Counted from the first letter of the stretch, positions 18,775-27,937 are shown. The stretch: 37,916 nucleotides of DNA from Pseudomonadota bacterium (GCA_023431055.1 JAEYXX010000147.1:1-37916), one strand, 5' to 3'. Made by a program: numbers and translations. Notes: a model not told the origin generated them from the letters alone.

Positions 18775-19437
18775 TCAACGGGCGCGACGCGCATAGGCAG
18801 CCAGCACGGTGCGCTCGGACTGCACCAGGTAAGCATCAAGCGCCTGCGCAGCCTCTTGAGCCTGACCGGCTTCGAGGCGCTGCAGAATGGCCGCATTCAT
18901 GTCGATGTAGGGCGAATGGAGGAACTCGGCATCGTTGAGCAGACCGAAGGCCAGGCGCAGCTCGGCGGACAGATGGGCATAGAAGGTATTGAGGCGCTCA
19001 CTGTCGGCCAGTTCGACGATGGCGGCATGAAACGCCATGTTGGCGGTCCCCGCGCCGCTCCAGTCCTGCGCCTCACGACAACGTTCGGCTGCGGCCACGG
19101 CCTGTGCCATACGCTGCACGGCGGGATGCTTGGGGTAGGCCTGAGCCAGTGCCTGACATTCGATGAACCGGCGCACCCGGTATATATCGATGATCGAGGC
19201 CATATCCGGTACGGCGACGAACACGCCACGATTGGGCTCGTGCTTGAGCAGACCTTCCTGGGTCAGCACACGGAAGGCCTCACGCAGGGTATTGCGGGAA
19301 ATATCCAGGCTTTCACTCAGCGCCGCCTCTGACAGGCGCTGACCAGGCACCAGCTCACCCTCGACCAGCTTGCGGCGGATTTCGGCCGTCACTGTTTCAC
19401 CAAGAGTGCGCGAGTTGTCGGGCATGTCTTTGCTCAT
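18775..19437 (-). CDS. GntR family transcriptional regulator, FCD (FadR) subfamily
   Basis: The 220-residue protein has an N-terminal winged helix (TVTAEIRRKLVEGELVPGQRLSEAALSESLDISRNTLREAFRVL; about 14-57, motif within) and a C-terminal helical FCD effector domain with the expected metal/ligand residues (IDIYRVRRFIE, ANMAFHAAIVELADSERL). FCD regulators usually sense organic acids or amino acids. It is divergent from the permease-pxpA operon, and a perfect match to the FCD operator lies between them, so it likely represses that operon until substrate appears. Start chosen at ATG 19437 (MSKDMPDNSR) with GGATGGAA just upstream; ATG 19449 and 19425 are alternatives. Confidence 0.87.
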   Translation of the reverse strand: MSKDMPDNSRTLGETVTAEIRRKLVEGELVPGQRLSEAALSESLDISRNTLREAFRVLTQEGLLKHEPNRGVFVAVPDMASIIDIYRVRRFIECQALAQAYPKHPAVQRMAQAVAAAERCREAQDWSGAGTANMAFHAAIVELADSERLNTFYAHLSAELRLAFGLLNDAEFLHSPYIDMNAAILQRLEAGQAQEAAQALDAYLVQSERTVLAAYARRAR

Positions 19438-19598
19438 CGTTCCATCCATTGTGCTTGGTGGGGCTGCGGGGCTCGCAGATGCTCCATGAGTCCGCCCCCT
19501 GAAGCAAGCGCTGCCGGGTGTCACCAGTTGCACAACAATGGAACACAAGCGGGTAATTAGGTAACAAAACAGTGCATATTGATGAACCATAAAATATT

Positions 19599-19613
19599 TA
19601 TTGTTGAACAATA
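19599..19613. promoter_or_regulatory. Operator palindrome for the FCD-type GntR regulator
   Basis: TATTGTTGAACAATA is a perfect 7+1+7 palindrome. Its core, 19601-19611, fits the FCD-family consensus TNGTNNNACNA exactly. A further half-site-like CAACAAT lies at 19628-19634. It sits in an AT-rich stretch between the regulator and the permease gene, overlapping a promoter candidate. Binding by the neighbouring regulator is inferred from family and position. Confidence 0.7.
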
Positions 19614-19629
19614 TGGTCAGCATTAATCA
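19601..19629 (+). promoter_or_regulatory. Candidate promoter of the permease-pxpA-BC operon
   Basis: TTGTTG (19601-19606), 17-base spacer, TAATCA (19624-19629). The -35 lies inside the operator palindrome, so a bound regulator would block RNA polymerase. Pattern-based. Confidence 0.4.
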
Positions 19630-19712
19630 ACAATGCAGCCCGGCTCGAAGGGTATTGGCACAGTGATTGCCTTGTCATGGACAACAGATCCTCCCCCATC
19701 CAGGAGCGCCCC

Positions 19713-20948
19713 ATGCAAGCCCAGACCACCGCTGACTTCGCCCGCTCACGCCGCTCATCATTGATCGCGGCCATTTTCCTGATGGCCACTTCGGCCATTG
19801 GCCCCGGCTTCATCACCCAGACCGCCACCTTCACAGCAACCATGGGCGCCGCCTTTGCCTTCGGCATCCTCGCTTCGATCCTCATCGACTTCGTGGTCCA
19901 GCTGAACGTCTGGCGTATCGTCACTCTGACCCGCATGCGCGCCTCGGATCTGGCCAACGCGGCAATTCCCGGTAGCGGCTATCTGCTGGCGGTGCTGGTG
20001 ATCTTCGGCGGGCTGGTGTTCAACGTCGGCAACATCGCTGGTGCCGGCCTGGGCCTGAATGCGCTGATGGGGCTGGATCCGAAATGGGGCGGCGGCCTCA
20101 GTGCGCTCGTCGCCATCGGTATCTTCCTGTCCAAGCGCGCAGGCATCGCTGTTGATCGTCTGATCGTGGTGCTGGGCCTGCTGATGATCCTGCTCACCCT
20201 GTTCGTCGCCATCGCCTCGAATCCACCACTGGGCGAAGCGTTGCGCCAGACCGTGTGGCCGGACACGATCAACTTCGCCACCATCACCACCATCGTCGGC
20301 GGCACCGTGGGCGGCTATATCACCTACGCCGGCGCACACCGCCTGCTGGATCGCGGCCTGGTCGGCAAGGAGCATGTGAAGGAAGTTACCAAGGCAGCGC
20401 TGAGCGGTATCGCGGTCACCGGCGTAATGCGCTACATCCTGTTCCTGGCGATTCTCGGCGTAGCCGCCAGCGGCGTGGTCATCGACACCTCAGGCCAGGG
20501 CGCCAACCCGGCGGCACAAGCCTTCCAGGCGGCGGCGGGTCAACTCGGCCTGCGCGCTTTCGGCCTGGTGCTCTGGGCTGCGGCCATCACCAGCGTGATC
20601 GGCGCGGCCTATACCTCCATGTCCTTCATCACCGCCTTCATGCCTGGCATCAGCGAACGGGGGCGTAACCGCGCCACGGTGTTGTTCATTGCTCTGTCGC
20701 TGAGCGTTTATCTCATGCTCGGCACTGCGCCAGCCGCTCTGCTGGTGTTCGCTGGCGGCTTCAACGGCCTGATTCTGCCGATTGGCCTGAGCATCTTCAT
20801 CTACGTCGGCTGGCGTCGATCCGACCTGATGGGCGGCTACCACTATCCACGCTGGTTGCTGATCCTGGGTGCCGTTACCTGCATCCTGACCTGGTACATG
20901 GCGGTCAAATCGGTCGGCCCGATTTTCGCCTTCCTCAACGTAGCCTGA
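19713..20948 (+). CDS. NRAMP-like permease without metal-binding motifs (YcsG-type)
   Basis: The 411-residue membrane protein has about 11 helices of the NRAMP/LeuT-like fold. The TM1 segment reads [17 protein letters not shown] where true NRAMPs have the DPGN metal motif, and the TM6 segment reads [19 protein letters not shown] where they have MPH. All four usual Mn/Fe ligands are therefore absent, so automatic naming as a divalent metal transporter would mislead. B. subtilis ycsG, in the same kind of cluster (ycsFGI-kipIAR), is the likely counterpart. Position first in the pxp operon suggests uptake of the substrate, perhaps 5-oxoproline; this is inference. An AGGAG site lies 6 bases before ATG 19713; an earlier ATG at 19677 is less likely. 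Confidence 0.8.
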   Translation: MQAQTTADFARSRRSSLIAAIFLMATSAIGPGFITQTATFTATMGAAFAFGILASILIDFVVQLNVWRIVTLTRMRASDLANAAIPGSGYLLAVLVIFGGLVFNVGNIAGAGLGLNALMGLDPKWGGGLSALVAIGIFLSKRAGIAVDRLIVVLGLLMILLTLFVAIASNPPLGEALRQTVWPDTINFATITTIVGGTVGGYITYAGAHRLLDRGLVGKEHVKEVTKAALSGIAVTGVMRYILFLAILGVAASGVVIDTSGQGANPAAQAFQAAAGQLGLRAFGLVLWAAAITSVIGAAYTSMSFITAFMPGISERGRNRATVLFIALSLSVYLMLGTAPAALLVFAGGFNGLILPIGLSIFIYVGWRRSDLMGGYHYPRWLLILGAVTCILTWYMAVKSVGPIFAFLNVA

Positions 20949-20964
20949 CTCCAGGAGACCCAAC

Positions 20965-21735
20965 ATGCCAACCATCGACCTCAACAGCGACCTGGGCGAG
21001 AGCTTCGGCCAGTGGTGCATGGGCGACGATGCCGCAATGCTCGACATCGTCACCAGCGCCAACGTCGCCTGTGGTTTCCACGCCGGCGACCCGGCCGGCA
21101 TCCTGCGCACCCTCAGGGCCGCAGCGGCCAAGGGCGTGACCATCGGCGCCCATGTCGCCTACCCGGACCTGGTCGGCTTCGGCCGCCGCAACATGGATAT
21201 CGCCAGCGACGAGCTGACTGCCGACGTGATCTACCAGATCGGCGCCCTGCAGGCCCTGGCCACTGCCGCCGGTACATCGGTGCGCTACGTGAAGCCCCAT
21301 GGCGCGCTGTACAACACCATCGCCCACGACACACGCCAGGCTCTGGCGGTGATCGAGGCGATCCGCGCCGTCGATGCACGCCTGGTGCTGGTCGCCCTGG
21401 CCGGCTCGCCGCTGATCGAGCTGGCGCGCCAAGAAGGCCTGGCCTGCATCGCCGAAGCCTTTGCCGACCGCGCTTACACGCCAACGGGCGCCTTGGTGTC
21501 GCGCCGCGAGCCAGGTGCCGTGCTGCACGACGCCGAGCAGGTGGCCCAACGCATGCTGCGCCTGGTGCAGACCGGTGAGATCGAAGCCATCGACGGCAGC
21601 GTCACCCGCATCGAAGCCGACTCCATCTGCGTGCACGGCGACAGCCCCGGTGCCATCCAGATGGCCCGCGAGGTGCGCCAGTTGCTGGAGCAGTCCGGCG
21701 TATCCCTGCAATCCTTCGCCGGAGCCGCCCGATGA
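20965..21735 (+). CDS. pxpA: 5-oxoprolinase subunit A (LamB/YcsF family)
   Basis: PxpA is the hydrolase-like subunit of the ATP-dependent bacterial 5-oxoprolinase PxpABC, which opens 5-oxoproline to glutamate. The 256-residue protein shows the family signatures: [12 protein letters not shown] at the start, [13 protein letters not shown] (about 31-43), [24 protein letters not shown] (about 110) and [14 protein letters not shown]. An AGGAG site precedes the ATG. It overlaps the DUF1445 gene by 4 bases. Whether the true substrate is 5-oxoproline or another lactam/amide cannot be read from the sequence, given the added biotin carboxylase. Confidence 0.92.
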   Translation: MPTIDLNSDLGESFGQWCMGDDAAMLDIVTSANVACGFHAGDPAGILRTLRAAAAKGVTIGAHVAYPDLVGFGRRNMDIASDELTADVIYQIGALQALATAAGTSVRYVKPHGALYNTIAHDTRQALAVIEAIRAVDARLVLVALAGSPLIELARQEGLACIAEAFADRAYTPTGALVSRREPGAVLHDAEQVAQRMLRLVQTGEIEAIDGSVTRIEADSICVHGDSPGAIQMAREVRQLLEQSGVSLQSFAGAAR

Positions 21736-22538
21736 ACGCCATCCAACGCGCCCAGCAGGCGGCCATTGCCGCCGCCCGCCAGGCCCGCGCCGAGTACCGC
21801 AACGGCCGCGTCGCGCCTACGGCCGGTATCGCGCCGGGCATGACCCAGGCCAACCTGATCGCCCTGCCCCGCGACTGGGCCTATGACTTTCTGCTCTACG
21901 CCCAGCGCAACCCCAAGGCCTGCCCGGTGCTCGACGTGAGTGACGCCGGCAGCCCGCACACGGTACTGGCCGAAGGCGCCGACCTGCGCACCGACCTGCC
22001 GCTGTACCGCATCTGGCGTGATGGCAAGCTGGCCGAGGAAGTCAGCGACGCTACCGCCGCCTGGGCGGAACACGCCGACATGGTGACCTTCCTGATCGGC
22101 TGCAGCTTCACCTTCGAGACCGGCCTGCAGGAAGCCGGCATCGAAGTGCGGCATATCACCGATGGCTGCAACGTGCCGATGTACCGCACCAACCGCGCCT
22201 GCCGCCCGGCAGGCCGCCTGCATGGCGAGATGGTGGTGTCGATGCGGCCGATCCCGGCGGATCGCGTCGCCGAGGCGGCCGGTATTTCCGGGCGCTATCC
22301 CTCGGTGCACGGCGCTCCAGTGCATATCGGCGAGCCGGATCGCCTCGGCATCAAAGACCTGCACAAGCCGGATTTCGGCGACGCGGTGCGTATCGAGCCC
22401 GGCGAGGTGCCGGTGTTCTGGGCCTGCGGCGTGACGCCCCAGGCGGCGGTCATGGCCTCCGGCGTCCCCTTCGCCATCACCCACTCGCCGGGCCATATGT
22501 TCATCACCGACGTGCCTGACAGCACGTACCACGTATAG
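21732..22538 (+). CDS. DUF1445 putative hydro-lyase (YcsI-type)
   Basis: The 268-residue protein belongs to the DUF1445 (D-glutamate cyclase-like/putative hydro-lyase) family: [86 protein letters not shown] and [13 protein letters not shown] mammalian relative, DGLUCY, interconverts D-glutamate and 5-oxo-D-proline, which makes its place beside pxpA telling: it may provide or remove the D-isomer of oxoproline. The start overlaps the pxpA stop (ATGA). Its exact reaction here is inferred. Confidence 0.85.
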   Translation: MNAIQRAQQAAIAAARQARAEYRNGRVAPTAGIAPGMTQANLIALPRDWAYDFLLYAQRNPKACPVLDVSDAGSPHTVLAEGADLRTDLPLYRIWRDGKLAEEVSDATAAWAEHADMVTFLIGCSFTFETGLQEAGIEVRHITDGCNVPMYRTNRACRPAGRLHGEMVVSMRPIPADRVAEAAGISGRYPSVHGAPVHIGEPDRLGIKDLHKPDFGDAVRIEPGEVPVFWACGVTPQAAVMASGVPFAITHSPGHMFITDVPDSTYHV

Positions 22539-22547
22539 GACAAGCCC

Positions 22548-24161
22548 GTGCGTTTTCTCCCCGCCAACCTCGATACGTTGCTCGTCGAACTGGCCGATCT
22601 CGACGAAACCCTGGCGCTGTTCGACGCGCTGCAGGCCGAGCCTATCGCCGGGGTCGAGGAAATCGTCCCGGCGGCGCGGACGCTGCTGATCCAGTACCGG
22701 CCCAGCGCTATCGACCGCCAGGCGTTGATCGACGATCTCGCCGGCCGCGACCTGAGCCGGCGCAGCACCCGCGACAGCTGCCGCGTGGAAATCCCCGTGC
22801 ACTACAACGGCGAGGACCTCGACGAGGTCGCCGGACTGCTCGGCATCAGCCGTGAAGAAGTGGTGCGCCGCCACACCAGCGCCGATTACGAAGTGGCCTT
22901 CTGCGGCTTCGCCCCCGGCTTCGGCTACCTGACCGGCGGTGCCGACTTCCAGGTGCCGCGCCGGCAGACGCCGCGCACGCGCATTCCCGCTGGCGCCGTA
23001 GCCCTGGCTGGCAACTTCAGCGGCATCTACCCCAAAGCCAGCCCCGGTGGCTGGCAGATCATCGGCGTCACGCCGTTGCAGATGTGGGATTTGCAGCGCG
23101 ACGAGCCGGCTCTGCTGCGCCCTGGCTACAAGGTGCGCTTTCAGGATGCCGGCCCGCTGCCGGCAGGTGGCCTGCCCGCCCATAAACACACGACAGCCAG
23201 CAAGCCGCCGGCCGGTGCCCATCTTGAAATTCTCAGCCCCGGCCTGCAAACAGTGCTGCAGGACCTTGGCCGCGCAGGTCATACCGACCAGGGCGTGTCG
23301 ATGTCCGGCGCCCTGGATCGCGGTGCCCTACGCGCGGCCAATCGCACAGTGGGCAATGACTCGGCCTGCGCCTGCCTGGAAGTGGTGCTCGGCGGTCTGA
23401 GCTTCCTCTGCCACGGTCACACGCTCATCGCCATTACCGGCGCGCAAACGCCCATCACCGTCACCACCGCCAGCGGCCTGCAATGGCAGCCCGGCAATTA
23501 CCAGCCCATCGAACTAGACGACGGCGACCGCGTCAGCCTCGGCGCGCCCCAGGCCGGGCTGCGCAGTTACCTGGCGATTCGCGGCGGCTTTGCCGTGGCG
23601 CCGGTGCTGGGCAGCCTGTCCTACGACAGCCTGGCCCAGGTCGGCCCGCCGCCGCTGAAAGCTGGAGACAGGCTGGGTTTCGAGACAATCAGCGCCGGTA
23701 GCAGCGTATCGACGAGTGAAGGCCCGGCTTTCGAGCTGCCCACCGCCAAGGACATCATCACTCTGGATGTGGTGATGGGGCCGCGCAGCGACTGGTTCAC
23801 CCCGGCGGCCATCGAACGCCTGAGCAGCCAGCTGTGGCGCGTCACCGCGCAATCCAACCGGGTCGGCATTCGCCTGGAAGGCGAGGTGCCGCTGGAGCGC
23901 TGCAAGCATGCCGAGTTGCCCAGCGAAGGCACCTCACTGGGCGCCATTCAGGTGCCTGCCAGCGGCCAACCGGTGCTGTTTCTCGCCGACCATCCGCTGA
24001 CCGGCGGCTACCCGGTGATCGCCGCCGTGGCCAACCACCATCTGGATCTGGCCGGGCAAATCCCGATCAACGCGCAGATTCGCTTCAACCCCGTCGAGGC
24101 GTTCGCCGAGCTCAAGCCCGACGTCTCCCCTCTCACTGCCGATGCGAAGAACCCATCATGA
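22548..24161 (+). CDS. Fused PxpB-PxpC / KipI-KipA carboxyltransferase-domain protein
   Basis: The 537-residue protein joins two parts usually separate in E. coli and B. subtilis. Residues about 1-210 are PxpB/KipI-like ([18 protein letters not shown] ... [13 protein letters not shown] ... [14 protein letters not shown]). Residues about 225-530 are PxpC/KipA-like ([20 protein letters not shown] ... [18 protein letters not shown] ... [18 protein letters not shown] ... [18 protein letters not shown]). The same two domains form the carboxyltransferase of urea carboxylase. Start is a GTG with AGGA upstream, 9 bases after DUF1445; the stop overlaps the biotin carboxylase start (ATGA). With PxpA it should make a 5-oxoprolinase; with the next gene it could act as a biotin-dependent carboxyltransferase. 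Confidence 0.9.
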   Translation: MRFLPANLDTLLVELADLDETLALFDALQAEPIAGVEEIVPAARTLLIQYRPSAIDRQALIDDLAGRDLSRRSTRDSCRVEIPVHYNGEDLDEVAGLLGISREEVVRRHTSADYEVAFCGFAPGFGYLTGGADFQVPRRQTPRTRIPAGAVALAGNFSGIYPKASPGGWQIIGVTPLQMWDLQRDEPALLRPGYKVRFQDAGPLPAGGLPAHKHTTASKPPAGAHLEILSPGLQTVLQDLGRAGHTDQGVSMSGALDRGALRAANRTVGNDSACACLEVVLGGLSFLCHGHTLIAITGAQTPITVTTASGLQWQPGNYQPIELDDGDRVSLGAPQAGLRSYLAIRGGFAVAPVLGSLSYDSLAQVGPPPLKAGDRLGFETISAGSSVSTSEGPAFELPTAKDIITLDVVMGPRSDWFTPAAIERLSSQLWRVTAQSNRVGIRLEGEVPLERCKHAELPSEGTSLGAIQVPASGQPVLFLADHPLTGGYPVIAAVANHHLDLAGQIPINAQIRFNPVEAFAELKPDVSPLTADAKNPS

Positions 24162-25888
24162 AAAAAGTCCTGATCGCCAACCGTGGTGAAATCGCCGTGC
24201 GCATCGCCCGCGCCTGCCGTGATTACGGTGTGGCCTCCGTGGCCGTGTATGCCAATGCCGATATCGACGCCCTGCATGTGCGCCACGCCGACGAAGCCTA
24301 CGCCCTGGATGGCGAGCGCCCGGCCGACACCTACCTGAATATCGATAAGCTGCTGGCCATCGCCAAGCGTGCCGGCGCCGATGCCGTGCACCCCGGCTAC
24401 GGTTTTCTCTCCGAGCGCGCCGACTTCGCCCGTGCCGTGCAAGGCGCCGGGCTGATCTGGATCGGCCCGAACCCGGAAACAATCGACGTGCTCGGCGACA
24501 AGGTCGAGGCGCGCAAACTCGCCCAGCAGGTCGGCGCACCCCTGGTGGCCGGCACCCCCGGCCCGGTGCAGAGCGCCGCCGAAGTGCTGGCCTTCGCCGA
24601 GCAACATGGCCTGCCCATCGCCATCAAGGCCGCATTCGGCGGTGGCGGGCGCGGCATGAAGGTCGCCTGGCGCATGGACGAAGTGGCCGAGCTCTATGCT
24701 TCGGCGGTGCGTGAAGCCGAGGCCGCTTTCGGGCGCGGCGAATGCTTCGTCGAGCAGTTCCTCGACCGCCCAAGGCATATCGAAGCGCAGGTCATCGCCG
24801 ACACTCACGGCAATGTGGTGGTGGTCGGCACCCGCGACTGCTCGTTGCAACGGCGCAACCAGAAACTGGTGGAGGAAGCGCCAGCGCCCTTTATCAGCGA
24901 CGAGCAGCGCCAGCGTATTCATCAGTCCGCTCATGATATTTGTGCCAAAGCCGGCTATGTCGGCGCCGGCACCGTGGAATACCTGCTTAGCGCCGATGGC
25001 ACCCTGTCGTTCCTGGAGGTGAACACCCGCCTGCAGGTCGAGCACCCGGTCACCGAGGAAACCGCTGGGGTCGACCTGGTGATCGAACAGCTGCGCGTCG
25101 CCGACGGCCTGCCACTGTCATTCCGTGAAACGCCGACGCCGCGCGGCCACAGCTTCGAGTTTCGTATCAACGCCGAAGACGCCGGCAAGGGCTTTCTGCC
25201 CACCCCCGGCAATATCAGCGAATTCCGCGCCCCGAGCGGCCCCGGCGTGCGCCTGGACAGCGGCGTGGAAAGCGGCTCCAGTGTGCCTGGCACCTTCGAC
25301 TCGATGATGGCCAAGCTGATCGTCACCGGCGCCACCCGCGAACAGGCCATCGCCCGCGCGCGCCGCGCCCTGACCGAGTTCCAGATCGAGGGCATCGCCT
25401 CGGTGCTGCCCTTCCATCGCGCGGTGATGGATCACGACGATTTCACCGGTGGGCACTTCGCCGTGCACACGCGCTGGATCGAAACCGACTTCGCCGAGCA
25501 GATCACCCTGGCACCGCGCACCTTGCCGGCTGCTGGCGATGCGGTGCTGCGCACCTTTATCGAGATCGATGGCAAGCGCCATGAACTGGGCCTGCCCAGC
25601 GCTCTGCTGCAAGGTCTGGCGCCATTGGGCGGTAACGTCCAGCCTGCATCCCAGGCTGCAGCGCCTGCTGCCGAAGAAGGCCTGGTCAGCGCACCGATCT
25701 CCGGCAACCTGCATGCCTGGCTGGTCGAGGATGGCGCTCAAGTCAAAGCCGGCGACGTGATCGCGGTGATGGAGGCGATGAAGATGGAAACCCAGGTCAC
25801 CGCGCCGACGGACGGCAACCTGCGCATCCGTGAACAGGCCGGCGCTTATCTGGACGCCGGGGCAACGTTGGCCAAGCTGGAAGGCTGA
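24158..25888 (+). CDS. Biotin carboxylase with C-terminal biotinyl domain (AccC-like, accessory)
   Basis: The 576-residue protein has the complete biotin carboxylase core: [39 protein letters not shown], the glycine loop [14 protein letters not shown] (about 164-177), [38 protein letters not shown] and [10 protein letters not shown] linker of about 60 residues leads to a BCCP domain with biotin lysine Lys542 in [11 protein letters not shown]. Housekeeping AccC in Pseudomonas is shorter (about 450) and uses a separate AccB, so this is a dedicated carboxylase. Tight coupling to the KipI-KipA protein gives, as a pair, the parts list of urea carboxylase. The acceptor is unknown. Last gene of the island operon. 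Confidence 0.9.
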   Translation: MKKVLIANRGEIAVRIARACRDYGVASVAVYANADIDALHVRHADEAYALDGERPADTYLNIDKLLAIAKRAGADAVHPGYGFLSERADFARAVQGAGLIWIGPNPETIDVLGDKVEARKLAQQVGAPLVAGTPGPVQSAAEVLAFAEQHGLPIAIKAAFGGGGRGMKVAWRMDEVAELYASAVREAEAAFGRGECFVEQFLDRPRHIEAQVIADTHGNVVVVGTRDCSLQRRNQKLVEEAPAPFISDEQRQRIHQSAHDICAKAGYVGAGTVEYLLSADGTLSFLEVNTRLQVEHPVTEETAGVDLVIEQLRVADGLPLSFRETPTPRGHSFEFRINAEDAGKGFLPTPGNISEFRAPSGPGVRLDSGVESGSSVPGTFDSMMAKLIVTGATREQAIARARRALTEFQIEGIASVLPFHRAVMDHDDFTGGHFAVHTRWIETDFAEQITLAPRTLPAAGDAVLRTFIEIDGKRHELGLPSALLQGLAPLGGNVQPASQAAAPAAEEGLVSAPISGNLHAWLVEDGAQVKAGDVIAVMEAMKMETQVTAPTDGNLRIREQAGAYLDAGATLAKLEG

Positions 25889-25934
25889 GCAAGGCGCCGC
25901 GACTTTGTGAGGAACGGACAGGGATGCCCAACAC

Positions 25935-25969
25935 GGTAGGGCGTACTCGCGAAGCAGTACGCCGTTACC
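25935..25969. repeat. Imperfect intergenic palindrome
   Basis: GGTAGGGCGTACT (25935-25947) and AGTACGCCGTTACC (25956-25969) pair with a one-base bulge around CGCGAAGC. The shape resembles short repetitive palindromes common between Pseudomonas genes. The rest of 25889-26053 includes another GAGCGAATCGATACCC stretch reminiscent of such repeats, but no gene. Confidence 0.5.
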
Positions 25970-26053
25970 CTTGTGCCAGGATTGGCATGATTTGGCGGAC
26001 TGCGACCGAGGTAGCCCGGCGTTGAGCGAATCGATACCCAGGAAGTCGAAAAC

Positions 26054-26081
26054 AAGAGGGGCAGCCTAAGCTGCCCCTCTT
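26054..26081. terminator. Bidirectional intrinsic terminator between the biotin carboxylase gene and trpE
   Basis: AAGAGGGGCAGC and GCTGCCCCTCTT form a perfect 12-bp stem around a 4-base loop. The minus strand continues TTGTTTTC, so trpE termination is best supported. It also closes the convergent island operon. Confidence 0.85.
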
Positions 26082-26095
26082 GCTATCCGCTACGA

Positions 26096-27574
26096 TCAGA
26101 GCGAGCCCTGCTCCGCCAGGGCCACGGCCTTGAACATGGCGCGGCGCTTGTTCAGGGTTTCTTCCCACTCAAGGGCGGGCACCGAGTCGGCGACGATGCC
26201 GGCGCCGGCCTGCACGTGCAGCTCGCCGTCCTTGATCACCGCGGTGCGGATGGCGATGGCGGTGTCCATGTTGCCGTTCCAGGCGTAGTAACCGACCGCA
26301 CCGCCGTATACGCCGCGCTTGACCGGCTCCAGCTCGTCGATGATTTCCATCGCGCGAATCTTCGGAGCACCGGACAGCGTGCCGGCCGGCAGGATGGCGC
26401 GCAGGGCGTCCATCGAAGTCAGGCCTTTTTTCAGCTCGCCGGTGACATTGGAGACGATGTGCATGACGTTGGAGTAGCGCTCGATGACCATCTTCTCGGT
26501 CAGTTTCACCGAGCCAACTTCCGAGACGCGGCCCGTATCGTTACGGCCCAGGTCGATCAGCATCAGGTGCTCGGCGATTTCCTTGGCGTCGGACAGCAGG
26601 TCTTCTTCCAGCGCCTTGTCCGCCTCCTCGCTGGCGCCGCGCGGGCGGGTGCCGGCGATGGGGCGCACGGTGACCAGGTTGTCTTCGACGCGCACCAGCA
26701 CCTCCGGCGAGCTGCCGACCACATGGAAATCGCCGAAGTTGAAGAAGTACATGTACGGCGTCGGGTTGATGCAGCGCAGCGCGCGGTACAGGTCGATGGG
26801 CGCGGCCTTGAAGGGGATCGACATGCGCTGGGAAATCACCACCTGCATGCAGTCGCCGGCCAGGATGTAATCCTTGATCGAATCCACCGCTCGCTCGTAA
26901 TCCTCACGGCTAAAGCTGGAGCGGAACGCTGGCTCTTCGCCCGCCGGCTTGTTCAGGTCCACACCCAGGCGCGGCGTGAACGGCTGACGCAACTTGTGCA
27001 GGATATCCTGCAACTGCTGCTGGCCACGGGCGAAGGCATCGGCTTCGGCTGGGTCGGCCAGCACGATGGCGTGCATCTTGCCGGCCAGGTTATCGAACAC
27101 CACCACGGCGTCGGAGACGTTGAGCAGGATATCCGGCGTGCCCAGCGCGTCAGGGTTCACCCCGGCGGCCAGCTTGGGCTCGACGTAACGCACGCTGTCA
27201 TAGGCGAAGTAACCGACCAGGCCGCCATTGAAGCGCGGCAAGCCGGCGATGGTCGGCACCTTGTAACGCGCCTTGAACTGCTCGACGAAGGCCAGCGGGT
27301 CGGCACATTCGTGGCGCTCGATTTCGACACCGTCGGTGGTGATCACCACGTCATGACCGTGCACACGCAGCACGGTGCGCGCCGGCAGGCCGATGATCGA
27401 GTAACGACCCCATTTCTCGCCGCCCTGCACGGACTCCAGCAGGTAGGAGTTGGGCGCATCGGCCAGTTTCAGGTAGATCGACAGCGGCGTGTCGAAGTCG
27501 GCGATGGTTTCGCAGGCAAGCGGAATGCGGTTGTAGCCTTCAGCGGCTAAACGCAGAAATTCTTCATGGGTCAT
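26096..27574 (-). CDS. trpE: Anthranilate synthase component I
   Basis: TrpE converts chorismate to anthranilate with ammonia from TrpG; it is the feedback-controlled first step of the pathway. The 492-residue protein has the regulatory tryptophan-binding segment [18 protein letters not shown] (about 45-62), and the chorismate-binding core: [79 protein letters not shown] and [22 protein letters not shown]. Start at ATG 27574 ([10 protein letters not shown]) with GAGG 7 bases upstream; ATG 27586 would put the ribosome site inside the gene. It has its own leader peptide and promoter and is apart from gph. Confidence 0.97.
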   Translation of the reverse strand: MTHEEFLRLAAEGYNRIPLACETIADFDTPLSIYLKLADAPNSYLLESVQGGEKWGRYSIIGLPARTVLRVHGHDVVITTDGVEIERHECADPLAFVEQFKARYKVPTIAGLPRFNGGLVGYFAYDSVRYVEPKLAAGVNPDALGTPDILLNVSDAVVVFDNLAGKMHAIVLADPAEADAFARGQQQLQDILHKLRQPFTPRLGVDLNKPAGEEPAFRSSFSREDYERAVDSIKDYILAGDCMQVVISQRMSIPFKAAPIDLYRALRCINPTPYMYFFNFGDFHVVGSSPEVLVRVEDNLVTVRPIAGTRPRGASEEADKALEEDLLSDAKEIAEHLMLIDLGRNDTGRVSEVGSVKLTEKMVIERYSNVMHIVSNVTGELKKGLTSMDALRAILPAGTLSGAPKIRAMEIIDELEPVKRGVYGGAVGYYAWNGNMDTAIAIRTAVIKDGELHVQAGAGIVADSVPALEWEETLNKRRAMFKAVALAEQGSL

Positions 27575-27616
27575 GATCAGCCTCATGGCTCGGGGTAAAC
27601 AGTCGGGTGCAAACGG

Positions 27617-27629
27617 GCCGCGCAGCGGC
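27617..27629 (-). promoter_or_regulatory. Attenuator-like hairpin after the trpE leader peptide
   Basis: On the minus strand GCCGC-TGC-GCGGC is followed by CCCGTTTGC. It starts 12 bases after the leader stop, the same place as the hairpin before trpG; both are followed by CGTTTGC within 15 bases. Weak T-run, so the exact antiterminator/terminator pairing needs folding. Confidence 0.4.
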
Positions 27630-27641
27630 GGCAGGACGAGA

Positions 27642-27686
27642 TCAGGCGCGCCAGCGCCAACGGGCCAGGGCCTTGATCACTTTCAT
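27642..27686 (-). CDS. trpE leader peptide ([14 protein letters not shown])
   Basis: A 14-codon ORF with two Trp codons, nearly identical to the trpGDC leader at 18635-18679: residues 5-14 ([10 protein letters not shown]) are the same and the other differences are conservative. It lies 67 bases upstream of trpE. The layout of promoter, leader, hairpin and gene supports attenuation control by charged tRNA-Trp, as reported for these two operons in P. putida. The initiation site is weak (CTCTGG upstream). Confidence 0.82.
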   Translation of the reverse strand: MKVIKALARWRWRA

Positions 27687-27748
27687 CCAGAGTTTGCAGC
27701 TAACCACCACGGTGCGATCTCGACAGGCGGGGAATATGGAGAGCGGCC

Positions 27749-27778
27749 AAGGTAGCAGCTACACGCCAAGCGCTGCAA
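27749..27778 (-). promoter_or_regulatory. Candidate promoter of the trpE leader transcript
   Basis: TTGCAG (27773-27778), 18-base spacer, TACCTT (27749-27754) on the minus strand, about 60 bases before the leader ATG and just downstream of a REP-type pair that separates it from gph. Confidence 0.4.
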
Positions 27779-27799
27779 GCGCGGCAAAGCGATAGCTTG

Positions 27800-27858
27800 G
27801 TAGGAGCGGATTTATCCGCGATCTCGATCGCCGGTTTCGCGGATAAATCCGCTCCTAC
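27800..27858. repeat. REP-type inverted pair
   Basis: Two 22-base arms (27800-27821 and 27837-27858) are exact reverse complements around 15 bases. Each arm is GTAGGAGCGG + ATTT + ATCCGCGA, the typical Pseudomonas REP form in which each arm can itself fold (GCGGAT / ATCCGC). It lies between the end of gph and the trpE promoter, where it could terminate or insulate transcripts. Confidence 0.85.
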
Positions 27859-27881
27859 AAAAGCCCAATGGCAGGTCGTAG

Positions 27882-27907
27882 GGTGGACGACGTTTCACCC
27901 GTCCACC
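27882..27907. repeat. Second short palindrome, 3' of gph
   Basis: GGTGGACG (27882-27889) and CGTCCACC (27900-27907) pair perfectly around 10 bases. GTAGGGTGG at its left edge is like other repetitive Pseudomonas palindromes. It may stop gph transcription on the minus strand, although there is no T-run. Confidence 0.55.
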
Positions 27908-27937
27908 GACAAGGTCGCCTCGGTATCGCCATCCGCT

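Noticed and set aside
21474..23282. A 602-codon ORF on the minus strand across pxpA, DUF1445 and the KipI-KipA gene
   Set aside because: It is opposite to three strongly recognised genes and is an artefact of high GC; its translation resembles no family.
24158..25888. Housekeeping AccC of fatty acid synthesis
   Set aside because: It is longer, carries its own biotinyl domain and sits in the pxp operon, whereas accC normally follows accB.
18775..25888. Island borders as IS or prophage ends
   Set aside because: No transposase, integrase, target-site duplication or tRNA end was found; only the trp leader likeness flanks it.
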